Assembly: GCF_024137025.1 (NCBI RefSeq)
Contig: NZ_JAMYJR010000039.1
Span: 1-64,000, forward strand
Length of the DNA stretch: 64,000 nucleotides
Direction of reading: 5' to 3'
DNA from: Paractinoplanes aksuensis
GTDB taxonomy: Bacteria > Actinomycetota > Actinomycetes > Mycobacteriales > Micromonosporaceae
A program made the position numbers and the translations under genes. Of the stretch, positions 7,026-15,167 are shown one piece after another; positions within the stretch are counted from its first letter, which is position 1, and each line of letters starts with the position of its first letter. The notes below the pieces were generated by a model that saw only the letters and a program-made list of their open reading frames with translations, was not told where the DNA came from and ran no database searches.

Positions 7026-8570
7026 TCAGTTCGGCCGCGGAGCGATTTGGGCCAACTGCTCAGCTGGTGGGACGGGGGTGGGACCCAGCGGCAGCACGAC
7101 CGTGAACACCGTGCGGCCGGGCCGGCTGTCGACCGAGACGTGGCCGCCGTGCGCGGTGACCACGGCGTGCACGATCGACAGACCGAGTCCGGTGCTGCCC
7201 GCGGCGCGGGAGCGGGAGCTGTCACCGCGGGCGAAACGCTCGAAGATGTTCGGCTGCAGTTCGGCCGGGATGCCGGGACCGGCATCCTCGACGCGGAGCA
7301 CGGCCGCGCCCGAGGTCGCGCTGACCCCGACCGTGACCGTGGTGCCCTCGGGGGTGTGGGTGCGCGCGTTGGCCAGCAGGTTGGCCAGCACCTGGTGCAA
7401 CCGGGCGCCGTCGCCGGTCACGACGACCGGCTCCTCGGGCAGGTCGAGCTGCCAGTAGTGGCCGGGGCCGGCCGCGTGGGCGTCGCTGACTGTGTCGACG
7501 ACCAGCATGCTGAGGTCGACCGGGTCGTGCCCGAGCGGGCGGCCTGCGTCGAGCCGGGCCAGCAGCAGCAGGTCTTCGACCAGCCCGGTCATCCGTTTGG
7601 CCTCGGACTCGACCCGGCTCAGCACGTGGGCGATCTCGGCCGGGACGGCGGCCCGGCTGCGGCGGCTGAGCTCGGCGTACCCACGAATGGCGGCCAGGGG
7701 CGTGCGCAGCTCATGGCTGGCGTCGGCCACGAACTGGCGTACCTGCATCTCGCTGGCGTGCCGGGCCTCGAGCGCGTTGCCGACGTGGTCGAGCATCTGG
7801 TTGAGCGCGGCGCCGACCTGGCCGACCTCGGTCCGCGGGTCGGTGTCGGGCTCGGGCACGCGCTGGGCCAGCCGTACCTCGCCGCGGTCGAGCCGCAGCT
7901 CGGAGACCTTGGTCGCGGTGGCGGCCACCCGGTCGAGCGGGGCCAGCGTACGCCGGACGATGAGCGCCCCGGCCCACCCGGCGATCCCGAGGGCGATGAG
8001 CACCGCGCCCCCGGTGACCAGAGCGACCCGCAGCAGTGTGAAGTTGGTGTTCTTGAGCGACAGGGCCACGACCCGGGTCTCGCCGTTGCCGGTGGTCAGC
8101 GCGACGGCCCGGAACGACCCGTACCCGTCGAGAGTGATGTCGCTCTTCGTGCCGTCGGCCGGCACGGCGGTGAGCTCGGCCTGCGCGGCGTCGCTGAGCG
8201 GCTCGTACGCGAGCACGGCGTAGCCGTCGTCCTCGGCGGTGACGATCAGGCCGCCGGTCACGACCGTCGGGACCGTGTAGGTGATGCTGATCGAGCCCGG
8301 TTCCGCCCCACCGAACGGGCGCTCGCGGTTGAACGACGGCGGCGGGCCACCGTTGGTCCGGCTGTGGAACGGGTTGCTGGTCTGGTCGAGCTTGGTGTCG
8401 AGCTGCGCGTAGAGCGTGTTGCGCAGGAAGAAGTAGGCCGTGCCGCCGACCGCGAGCCCGAGGATCGTGAGCAGGACGATGATGATCGCCACGATCCGGG
8501 TCCGCAGCGGCCAGCCCGACGGGCTGCGCCAACGGGCCGGATGGGCCCTAGTCAGCGGGCTTGAGGACAT
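7026..8570 (-). CDS. Two-component sensor histidine kinase (HAMP)
   Basis: 514 residues. It has a cytosolic basic start, a first membrane helix (about 24-47), an extracellular sensor of about 130 residues, a second helix (about 175-200), HAMP, the HisKA dimerisation domain with phospho-acceptor motif DASHELRTPLAAIRGY, and an HATPase_c domain with N box NLLANARTHT, G1 DAGPGIP and G2 STGLGLSIVHAVV. It autophosphorylates and passes phosphate to the OmpR-type regulator encoded just upstream; the 23-bp overlap of the two genes implies translational coupling. The architecture is like TrcS/MprB-type kinases. The stimulus is unknown. Its stop lies 19 bases before the aroF leader peptide. Confidence 0.93.
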   Translation of the reverse strand: MSSSPLTRAHPARWRSPSGWPLRTRIVAIIIVLLTILGLAVGGTAYFFLRNTLYAQLDTKLDQTSNPFHSRTNGGPPPSFNRERPFGGAEPGSISITYTVPTVVTGGLIVTAEDDGYAVLAYEPLSDAAQAELTAVPADGTKSDITLDGYGSFRAVALTTGNGETRVVALSLKNTNFTLLRVALVTGGAVLIALGIAGWAGALIVRRTLAPLDRVAATATKVSELRLDRGEVRLAQRVPEPDTDPRTEVGQVGAALNQMLDHVGNALEARHASEMQVRQFVADASHELRTPLAAIRGYAELSRRSRAAVPAEIAHVLSRVESEAKRMTGLVEDLLLLARLDAGRPLGHDPVDLSMLVVDTVSDAHAAGPGHYWQLDLPEEPVVVTGDGARLHQVLANLLANARTHTPEGTTVTVGVSATSGAAVLRVEDAGPGIPAELQPNIFERFARGDSSRSRAAGSTGLGLSIVHAVVTAHGGHVSVDSRPGRTVFTVVLPLGPTPVPPAEQLAQIAPRPN

Positions 8571-9279
8571 AGCCGGCTCCGCGCATCGTGTGGATCATCG
8601 GCGAGCGGCCCGCGTCGATCTTCTTCCGCAGGTACGAGATGTAGAGCTCGACCACGTTGGCCTGGCCCCCGAAGTCGTAGTTCCAGACCCGGTCGAGGAT
8701 CTGGCTCTTGCTCAGCACCCGGCGCGGGTTGCGCATCAGGTAGCGCAGCAGCTCGAACTCGGTGGCGGTGAGCGTGACCAGGTCGCCGCCCCGGCGCACC
8801 TCGTGGCTGTCCTCGTCGAGCGAGAGGTCGCCGACGATCAGCTGCGAGTCGGTGCGCAGGGGGGAGTGGCCCATCCGGCGCATCAGCCCGCGCAGCCGGG
8901 CCACCACCTCTTCCAGGCTGAACGGTTTGGTCACGTAGTCGTCGCCGCCCGCGGTCAGGCCGGTGACCCGGTCCTCCACCGAGTCCTTGGCCGTCAGGAA
9001 CAGCACCGGCACCTCGGGCGTCTCGCCCCGCAGACGGCGCAGCACCTCGAGCCCGTCGATGTCGGGCAGCATCATGTCGAGGACGACGGCGTCAGGGCGG
9101 AACTCGCGGGCCGTGCGCACGGCGGTCTGCCCGTCACCCGCGCTCTTGACGTCCCAGCCCTCGTAGCGCAGAGCCATCGAGAGCAGCTCGGCCAGCGTCG
9201 GCTCGTCATCGACCACGAGGACCCGGACCGGGCCCCCGTCGGGGCGGCGGAGGTCGGTGCCGGAGTCTGAGTTCGCCAT
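8548..9279 (-). CDS. OmpR-family response regulator
   Basis: 243 residues. The receiver domain (about 18-130) has the acidic pair VDDEP, the phospho-acceptor Asp in VLDMMLPDIDG, the Thr in FLTAKD and the Lys in VTKPFS. The C-terminal winged helix ends with HTMRGAGYVLKP, typical of OmpR/PhoB regulators of the TrcR/MprA sort. Start at 9279 is preferred because AGGGG lies 7 nt upstream; the ATG six bases earlier (9285) would sit almost on top of that site. It shares a transcript with the kinase (23-bp overlap). Targets are unknown; the neighbouring glycosyltransferases and glycosidase suggest envelope functions, but this is inference. Confidence 0.93.
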   Translation of the reverse strand: MANSDSGTDLRRPDGGPVRVLVVDDEPTLAELLSMALRYEGWDVKSAGDGQTAVRTAREFRPDAVVLDMMLPDIDGLEVLRRLRGETPEVPVLFLTAKDSVEDRVTGLTAGGDDYVTKPFSLEEVVARLRGLMRRMGHSPLRTDSQLIVGDLSLDEDSHEVRRGGDLVTLTATEFELLRYLMRNPRRVLSKSQILDRVWNYDFGGQANVVELYISYLRKKIDAGRSPMIHTMRGAGYVLKPAD

Positions 9280-9358
9280 CGTCATGCCCCTACTGTCGTG
9301 GGCCACGCTATGCGCCGGCTTTCCTGTTCCTGTGTACCAGCTGTGACTCCGGACGGCC

Positions 9359-11539
9359 TCAGTCGCCGGCCGTCACCACGAGCGCGGCGTCCCGCAGCTC
9401 CGCCGCGCCCTGCTTGAGTCGTTCGGTGTAGTACGGCCGGGTCCAGGCCGCCCAGCGCACCTGACCGACCGCCTGATCGGTGCCGGACGCGGTCAGCGAC
9501 ACCGTGACCCCGGGACTGACCTGGGTGGTGAGCTTGCCGTTCCTGGGCAGGCCGACCCGCCGAGCCGAGGGGTCGGCGAACCCGAGCATCGCCCACGGCA
9601 CCCGCACGCTCAGGTCGTCGCCGTCGAGCTCCCACAGCGCCCGGCTGTCGGCCTCGTCGTCCTGCGGATCCCACGTGCCGTGCCGCAGCTGACCGGCGTT
9701 CTGCAGTTCGAGCGGCAGCTTGGCGCCGGTCCGAGGCAGGGTGAGCGCGCGGTTGACCAGCAGCTCGACGGGCTTCCAGCCCTCCGGCGCGGGGCCGCGG
9801 TCCGAGGCCGGCACCCGGAAGTCCAGCTTCATCGGGTCGAGCTGATTACGGACGTACGCCTGACCGCTGTGCCCGACCAGGTTGAGCGCGAAGACCGCGT
9901 CCGGCCGGCGGTCGCCGCTGCCCGGCATCGGCGCGCCGGTGACCCCCGGCAGCACGTCGAACGAGACCATCATCGAGCCCGGCGGTGAACCGGCCAGCTT
10001 GGCCTCGAGGTGCAGGTACTCCTCGTCGACCCGGGCCGTGACCGCGCGCGCGGGCCAGCCGTCGGAGTCGAGCAGCCGCTGCTCGCCGGCGTCGGGCGGG
10101 CCGTCGGCGTCCATCGCGAGCAGGCCGAAGTGCTGCTCGTTGGTGAGCGGGTCGTGCCAGAGCTGCCGCCGGGCCGGGTCCTGCTGGCCGGCCGTGTTCC
10201 ACGTGTACCGGTACCACTCGTCGGCCCAGCTGAAGACGAAGCCGCCGCCCAGACCCTGATCCTTGATCATCCGCAGCAGTTCGGCGTTGATCCGCATCGC
10301 GTCCTGCTCGCTGTGCCCGCCCTGCGAGCGGCCCAGCGGCGCGTTGTGGGCCGATCCGATCGAGGACGGCACCCCGAACTCCGTGATCAGGGTCGGCATC
10401 GTGGCGTGGTGCCGGCGCAGGTCGGCCAGGTAGCCGGCATACGGGTCGGCGTGACCCTCGTACTCGTAATTGATCAGTTTGGGCTCGTGCCGCAGGAAGT
10501 CCGGATAGAAGGGGTACGCGTGGTAGCTGGCGAACGTCCCGGCCGGCCAGTCCGCCGTGGGGAGCACGTGGTTGGCGTCGATCGGCAGCAGATCCTCCTG
10601 CGGCAGCGGCTCCTGCGGGTGCTTCAGCGGATCGGTCGTCGGCCAGTTCACGAAGGCGATGGGCTGGCTGACGCCGTGTCCGGCGACGTATCCGGCCAGG
10701 TCGTTCATGCGGGCGGCGAGCCAGCGTTCGGTCGGTGTCGACTTGGGGGTGTTCCGGAAATAGCGGCCGAGGAACCGCGGCGCCGAGGCGTTGCGCCGGT
10801 CGGAGGCGGCGGCCGCGCCCGGGTCGATCTCGCGACCGATGATCCAGCCGGCCAGCCACGGCGTGACGTCGGTGGCCCAGACCCCGCCGACCTGCCCGAA
10901 GGTCGCGGTCCGGGTGAGTTTGCCGGTCACCGCCTCCGAGGCCGCCCGCAACTCGCGGCGGAAGGCGTCGGTGAACGGCTTGTCGAACAGGTTCCGCTTC
11001 TTGACGTACGTCTCGTCGGGCAGCCGGACCCCCTGCACGAGATAGAGGGGGCGCTCGGTGTTGGCCTGGTTCCAGGCGGCGAGCTGCTCGTAGAACGCGG
11101 GCGGGTGGATCTCGTAGATCCGCACCACGCGCAGGCCCAGCCAGCCCATGGCGGCGAACCAGGCCCGGTACTGCGCGGCCGAGATCGGCCCCTCGCCGGG
11201 CAGGTGGCCGGGGGTGGTGTCGCCGAGGTCGACGCCGGGCAGGAAGGTGCGGTCGCCGCCCGCCGTGTGCAGCTGGAACTGCTGTCCGTCGGCGCTGGCG
11301 ACCATCCGCAGCCCGTCGGCAGTACGCGGCTGCGGCGCCCACGAGGTGCCCCGCGGTGGCGACGGGATCTCCCGCATCCCCGAGATCAGGAAGGCGGGCG
11401 AGGTCAGCGCCGGCGCCGACGTGCCGCCGGCCAGCAACAGGCACAGGCCGAGCACGAAGACACCGATCACGGACGCCCTGAATCGCCCGGACCGGGGTCG
11501 GGCCGGCGCGGTCACGAGATGGCTCGGAAAGTCCCCCAC
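9359..11539 (-). CDS. Membrane-anchored glycoside-hydrolase-like protein
   Basis: 726 residues. A signal anchor (about residues 24-46, FRASVIGVFVLGLCLLLAGG) is followed by a large extracytoplasmic region. The middle part reads as a clan-A TIM barrel: GWLGLRVVRIYEIHPPAFYEQL (early strand-helix), WLAGWIIGREIDP (candidate acid/base Glu), FASYHAYPFYPDFL and TLITEFGVPSSIG (candidate nucleophile Glu), then GGFVFSWADEWYR. A C-terminal beta-rich domain (from about 480) resembles accessory domains of glycosidases. The substrate is unknown and the activity is not proven; I did not recognise a specific family. The GTG start at 11539 has a poor ribosome binding site; an internal GTG 24 nt in is possible. 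It precedes the two-component pair on the same strand. Confidence 0.72.
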   Translation of the reverse strand: MGDFPSHLVTAPARPRSGRFRASVIGVFVLGLCLLLAGGTSAPALTSPAFLISGMREIPSPPRGTSWAPQPRTADGLRMVASADGQQFQLHTAGGDRTFLPGVDLGDTTPGHLPGEGPISAAQYRAWFAAMGWLGLRVVRIYEIHPPAFYEQLAAWNQANTERPLYLVQGVRLPDETYVKKRNLFDKPFTDAFRRELRAASEAVTGKLTRTATFGQVGGVWATDVTPWLAGWIIGREIDPGAAAASDRRNASAPRFLGRYFRNTPKSTPTERWLAARMNDLAGYVAGHGVSQPIAFVNWPTTDPLKHPQEPLPQEDLLPIDANHVLPTADWPAGTFASYHAYPFYPDFLRHEPKLINYEYEGHADPYAGYLADLRRHHATMPTLITEFGVPSSIGSAHNAPLGRSQGGHSEQDAMRINAELLRMIKDQGLGGGFVFSWADEWYRYTWNTAGQQDPARRQLWHDPLTNEQHFGLLAMDADGPPDAGEQRLLDSDGWPARAVTARVDEEYLHLEAKLAGSPPGSMMVSFDVLPGVTGAPMPGSGDRRPDAVFALNLVGHSGQAYVRNQLDPMKLDFRVPASDRGPAPEGWKPVELLVNRALTLPRTGAKLPLELQNAGQLRHGTWDPQDDEADSRALWELDGDDLSVRVPWAMLGFADPSARRVGLPRNGKLTTQVSPGVTVSLTASGTDQAVGQVRWAAWTRPYYTERLKQGAAELRDAALVVTAGD

Positions 11540-11553
11540 GGAGGCATTGTCTG

Positions 11554-11578
11554 ACGGCTGAGTTGCTGTATCAGCCGT
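11554..11578. promoter_or_regulatory. 8-bp inverted repeat in divergent intergenic region
   Basis: ACGGCTGA, a 9-nt spacer and TCAGCCGT, followed on the plus strand by TTTTG. It lies between the divergent glycosidase-like and TPR genes, 15 bases before the former's start. It could be an operator or a hairpin in that gene's 5' UTR; as a plus-strand terminator it would have no obvious gene to end. Confidence 0.4.
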
Positions 11579-11614
11579 TTTGTCGGGAAGCTTGGATCAT
11601 CGGAACACTCGCCG

Positions 11615-11643
11615 TTGACGCGTTGTTGTGCCAGCGTTAGACA
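11615..11643 (+). promoter_or_regulatory. Sigma70-like promoter of TPR gene
   Basis: TTGACG (11615-11620), 17-nt spacer, TAGACA (11638-11643). This is the best housekeeping-type promoter visible in the window. Transcription would begin near 11650, about 20 bases before the GTG start and leaving room for the GGGGAG ribosome binding site. Confidence 0.7.
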
Positions 11644-11669
11644 GGCCGCCGAGAGTGGGGAGCGCACAC

Positions 11670-12041
11670 GTGGATCTTCTCGAGGAGTACCGCCGAGCCA
11701 CCTTCTTCTTCGAGTCCGGGGATCCGCTGGGCGCCGCCAAGCTGCTCGAGCCGATAGTCGAGGCCGAACCTCACAACACGGCCGTCCGGCAGTTGCTGGC
11801 CCGCGCCTATTTCAACTCGGCTCAGCTGACCAAGGCCGAGGAGCAGCTGCGCACCCTGGTCGAGCACGACCCGTCCGACCACTACGCGCACCACGTGCTC
11901 GGCCGCACGCTGGAGCGGGGCGGGCGCTTCCGCGAGGCCCTGCCCCACCTGCGCCTGGCCGCCGCCATGAACCAGCAGGCCGATTACCAGGAGGCCCTGC
12001 ACCGAGCCGAGCAGTGGCTGGGCAAACCCGAGAATGCGTAG
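11670..12041 (+). CDS. Small tetratricopeptide-repeat protein
   Basis: 123 residues made of three TPR-like helix pairs: FFFESGDPLGAAKLLEPIVEAEPHN, ARAYFNSAQLTKAEEQLRTLVEHDPSD and LGRTLERGGRFREALPHLRLAAAMNQ. It has no signal peptide or catalytic domain, so it is probably a cytosolic scaffold. GTG at 11670 is chosen over upstream codons because GGGGAG lies 7 nt before it. Its stop codon TAG (12039-12041) forms the start of the -10 box for the next gene. No specific partner can be named. Confidence 0.85.
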   Translation: MDLLEEYRRATFFFESGDPLGAAKLLEPIVEAEPHNTAVRQLLARAYFNSAQLTKAEEQLRTLVEHDPSDHYAHHVLGRTLERGGRFREALPHLRLAAAMNQQADYQEALHRAEQWLGKPENA

Positions 12042-12044
12042 GGT
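12039..12044 (+). promoter_or_regulatory. -10 box of leaderless Smr gene
   Basis: TAGGGT, ending 7 nt before the GTG at 12052 and overlapping the TPR gene's stop codon. There is no ribosome binding site in front of the GTG, consistent with a leaderless mRNA. Confidence 0.6.
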
Positions 12045-12051
12045 CTAGACC

Positions 12052-12336
12052 GTGAAACTGAAGCTTGACCTGCACGACATCTTCAACAAAGGGCAAGAGA
12101 TCGACCGGGCTCTGCGCGGGATCATCGACGAGGCCATCCAGAAGAAGGCGGCCACGGTCGAGATCATCCCGGGCAAGGGCAGCGGCGCGCTCAAGAAGAA
12201 GGTGCTGCGCTTCCTCGACCAGCGGGAGATCAAGCAGCTCTATCACCGGGTCGAGAAGGACGGCGACAACTGGGGCCGGCTCTTCGTGCACTTCAAGCAC
12301 AACGAGTCGACCGGCCGTCGCGGTCGCGGGCGCTAG
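12052..12336 (+). CDS. Small Smr-domain protein
   Basis: 94 residues comprising a stand-alone Smr (small MutS-related) domain: LDLHDIF at the start, a helix, VEIIPGKGSGALKKKV (the HGxGxG loop appears as PGKGSG) and the final strand GRLFVHFKH. Smr domains are nicking nucleases or nucleic-acid-binding modules found in MutS2 and as free proteins. The loop His replaced by Pro suggests binding rather than a standard active site, though that is inference. It is leaderless from the -10 at 12039. The 3' end overlaps the convergent M28 peptidase gene by 4 bases. Confidence 0.85.
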   Translation: MKLKLDLHDIFNKGQEIDRALRGIIDEAIQKKAATVEIIPGKGSGALKKKVLRFLDQREIKQLYHRVEKDGDNWGRLFVHFKHNESTGRRGRGR

Positions 12337-14684
12337 AGCGTGTAGCTCTTGGCCACGGCCAGCATCTCGCTGGTGTGCGAGCCGACGATGCCGACGCCGC
12401 TGGGCCGGGCCTGGAAGCCGGGCAGCTCGCTCAGGCCGTCGCTGGCGTCCATGGCCCGGAACTTCACCGGGCCGGCCGCCCGTACGACCAGCTTGATCTC
12501 GATGCCGTCGGCCGGCGGGGCGTGGAAGGCGAACCCGAAGTTCGGTGTGTGGACGGGCACCGGCCGGCCCTCGACCGTGGCCGACTCGACGACGACGTCG
12601 CCCGGCACGTGCAGGGTGGTCAGCCGCACCTGACGTTGGGGCTTCAGACGCAGCGTCATCGTGCGGGTGTCGCCCGAGCGGGTGTCGGACTCGACGGTGA
12701 GCAGCGGTGCGGGCAGGTCGGCGGCCTGCGCGTCACCGGTGCGCACCTCTTCGGGCCCGAAGGCGGGCATCGTGTCGTCGATCCGGCGCTTGTCGCCCGA
12801 CACGTAGTTGCTGGTCCATTTCTGTACGTCCGTCTCGTCGCTGATCCAGCGGGCGGTGCCGTTGTCGGCGTCCATCGCGTACATCAGTTGGGTCAGGGCG
12901 GGACGGTCGGCGTCGAAGCGGTCGACCGCGAGGCCGGCGACGACGCACACCAGCACGGCCACCAGGGCGACCAGCGTGGGCAGGGCGCCCCGGCGGCGGC
13001 TGCGCAGCGCCTCGACGCCGCGCTGCCCGCCGGCCACCGGGTGGATCAGGTCGATCACCGGGAGCAGGGCCAGCCCGAGCAGAACGGTGAGGAAGGCCCC
13101 GGCCGCGCCCAGGCCCAGGCCGAGCGCGGGGAAGAGCATGACGACCGTCGGCAGCAGGATGACCGTCGCCACCGCGCCGCCGAGCGCCACCACGATCACC
13201 GGCAGCCAGCCCCGGGTGGCCACCGCGACCAGACCGGCCACCGCGCCGGCCAGGGCAGGCAGGGCGGCCAGGTAGGAGCCGCCGGGCACGAAGGCGGCCA
13301 GCACGACGCCGAGCACGGCCAGCCAGCCGAGCCCGGCGATGGCCAGGGCGGCCGGGCCGAGGCGACGGCGCAGCAGCGCGAACCAACTGATCACGACGGC
13401 CGCGGCCAGCACGATGACGGCCAGGCGATAGAGGCCGGGGCGGTACGGGTCGATCGGCATCGCGGCGTACTCGGGCCGGATCAGGGTGATCGCGAACCAG
13501 AGCACCTGGGCCAGCACCGGCGCGAGCACGATCGGGACCAGGGTCAGCACACCCGCCTTGAGCAGGCGCCGCCCGCCGGTCAACCGCTGGCGGCGGGCCA
13601 GCCAGGCTAGCGCGGCGACGGCGAGCACGGCCAGGACGGCGATCGGCCAGACCAGCGAGCCGGGATAGCGCACGAGGAAGCCGGGCGCCGGGAAGTAGGT
13701 GGCGTCGGCGCCGCCGGTGACCTCGAGGGCGGCGATGTCGCGCCCGCCCAGCTCACGGACGACGGCCAGGGTGTTGTCGCCGTGGTGCTGCAGGCTGTCG
13801 CGGTCCATGGCCGACGGCAGGTCGGTCGGCCCGTGATAGACGGCCGCGCCGTCGATGTAGGCCGCGTTCAACCCCGCGAAGCCGGCCTTGCGGAACGCCG
13901 TGAAGTCGGTGTCGTTCGTCATGATCCGGTAGATCTCGACCGCGAACGACGTGCCGACCGGCTTGCCGGCGTGGCTGTACGCCTCGACCAGGTCGTCGTT
14001 GCCCTCGGAGGTCTCGAACATGATCGCCGGCCCGCTGCTGCCGCGCGCCTCGAGATTGAGCACCACTCCACCGTCGCGGGCCAGCGGATGCTGGTCGACG
14101 AAGGCCTTGGCCCCGCACAAGCAGGCCTCTTCGCCGTCGGTCAGCACCAGCACCACGTCGTTGCGCAGCCGGGGGGCGGCGAGCAGGGCCCGGGCCGTCT
14201 CGAGGATGGCCGAGGTGCCGGCCGCGTCGTCGTTGCCGCCCGGCCCGACCTGCACCGAGTCGTAGTGGGCGACCAGGAAGATGCGGCCGGTGGAGCCGGT
14301 GCCCGGGATCGTGGCGATCACGTTGCGGACCCGGGCCAGGCTCGCCCCGCCGGCGCTGGCCGAGAGCCCGGCGCCCTCGATCGACACCGTGTCCTGCACC
14401 TCGGGGGTCAGGCCGAGGCCGCGCAAGGTGGTGATCAGGTGTTCCCGCACGTCGTCCTGAGCGGGGCTGCCAACCGGGTGGGGCCGGGTGGCGATCGCCT
14501 CGACCTGGGTGAAGGCGCGCTCGGCGCTGAACTCGGTGGCCGGGGCCGAGGTAGGGCGCGCGGACGGCGGCTCGATGGCCCACAGACCGGCCAGGCCGGC
14601 CAGGACGAGCACCACGACGGCGAGGAGGGCGGCCGGGGCCCGGCGGGCCGGTTCGGTGATTGCGCGCGCAAGCATGGGTGACAT
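12333..14684 (-). CDS. Membrane M28-family zinc peptidase
   Basis: 783 residues. It has an N-terminal signal anchor (residues about 15-35) and an M28 aminopeptidase domain with the zinc-ligand motif VAHYDSVQVGPGGNDDAAGTS, then TDGEEACLCGAKAF (catalytic Glu-Glu) and NDTDFTAF. From about residue 350 to 590 there are eight or so membrane helices, followed by an extracytoplasmic C-terminal beta domain of about 190 residues. This matches the multi-membrane M28 family related to Fxna/ERMP1 and YfbL-like proteins. It probably trims N-terminal residues of extracellular peptides. ATG 14684 is used; an ATG at 14675 is an alternative, and neither has a strong ribosome binding site. Confidence 0.9.
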   Translation of the reverse strand: MSPMLARAITEPARRAPAALLAVVVLVLAGLAGLWAIEPPSARPTSAPATEFSAERAFTQVEAIATRPHPVGSPAQDDVREHLITTLRGLGLTPEVQDTVSIEGAGLSASAGGASLARVRNVIATIPGTGSTGRIFLVAHYDSVQVGPGGNDDAAGTSAILETARALLAAPRLRNDVVLVLTDGEEACLCGAKAFVDQHPLARDGGVVLNLEARGSSGPAIMFETSEGNDDLVEAYSHAGKPVGTSFAVEIYRIMTNDTDFTAFRKAGFAGLNAAYIDGAAVYHGPTDLPSAMDRDSLQHHGDNTLAVVRELGGRDIAALEVTGGADATYFPAPGFLVRYPGSLVWPIAVLAVLAVAALAWLARRQRLTGGRRLLKAGVLTLVPIVLAPVLAQVLWFAITLIRPEYAAMPIDPYRPGLYRLAVIVLAAAVVISWFALLRRRLGPAALAIAGLGWLAVLGVVLAAFVPGGSYLAALPALAGAVAGLVAVATRGWLPVIVVALGGAVATVILLPTVVMLFPALGLGLGAAGAFLTVLLGLALLPVIDLIHPVAGGQRGVEALRSRRRGALPTLVALVAVLVCVVAGLAVDRFDADRPALTQLMYAMDADNGTARWISDETDVQKWTSNYVSGDKRRIDDTMPAFGPEEVRTGDAQAADLPAPLLTVESDTRSGDTRTMTLRLKPQRQVRLTTLHVPGDVVVESATVEGRPVPVHTPNFGFAFHAPPADGIEIKLVVRAAGPVKFRAMDASDGLSELPGFQARPSGVGIVGSHTSEMLAVAKSYTL

Positions 14685-14737
14685 CTAAGCGGTTGGGTAC
14701 GACACCGGGTAGTGGGAAGATCGTTATGGGCGTGCCC

Positions 14738-14743
14738 TAGCGT
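14738..14743 (+). promoter_or_regulatory. -10 box of leaderless signalling operon
   Basis: TAGCGT, ending 7 nt before the GTG at 14751; there is no ribosome binding site. It would drive the zinc-ribbon/PP2C/kinase/receiver operon. Confidence 0.6.
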
Positions 14744-14750
14744 TGTCCGG

Positions 14751-15086
14751 GTGAGCACGCCCATCGACCCCGCAGCAGTCATGGCGGCGTTCATCGACGC
14801 TGTCGAGCCGTACGACCCGCGCCCCGAGGCCGACCCGGTCGCGCTGATCGGCGTGCGCACCGCGCTGGGCGAGGCCACCTTCGCGGTCGGCGACCATGTG
14901 ATCCGCGCGATGTGCCGGGCTCTCGCGGCCTACCGCGACCCGGAAGACCGGGGCACCTGCGTGGAGTGTGGCAGCCGTCACCTCGACGAGAACCTGCACT
15001 GCGGCGAGTGCGGGCGGCTGCACGGCATCCTCGGCGAGGTCATCGCCCAGCACGCCCGGCGGGTCGCCGCCGAGGACGTCCCATGA
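14751..15086 (+). CDS. Small zinc-ribbon protein
   Basis: 111 residues. The C-terminal part carries CVECGSRHLDENLHCGEC, two CxxC pairs 11 residues apart that form a zinc ribbon. The N-terminal 65 residues are helical and unmatched to any family I know. A leaderless promoter (TAGCGT) precedes it. It heads an operon of receiver/phosphatase/kinase genes, ending 81 bases before the receiver-PP2C gene, so a regulatory or adaptor role in that pathway is plausible but not shown. Confidence 0.75.
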   Translation: MSTPIDPAAVMAAFIDAVEPYDPRPEADPVALIGVRTALGEATFAVGDHVIRAMCRALAAYRDPEDRGTCVECGSRHLDENLHCGECGRLHGILGEVIAQHARRVAAEDVP

Positions 15087-15167
15087 GATCGCGCCGGTGT
15101 TGTGCGCCGCCCCCGGGTGGGGAACTATCAGCGGGTCAGCGCCGGGTGGTACGAGTGGGGGGTCGGC

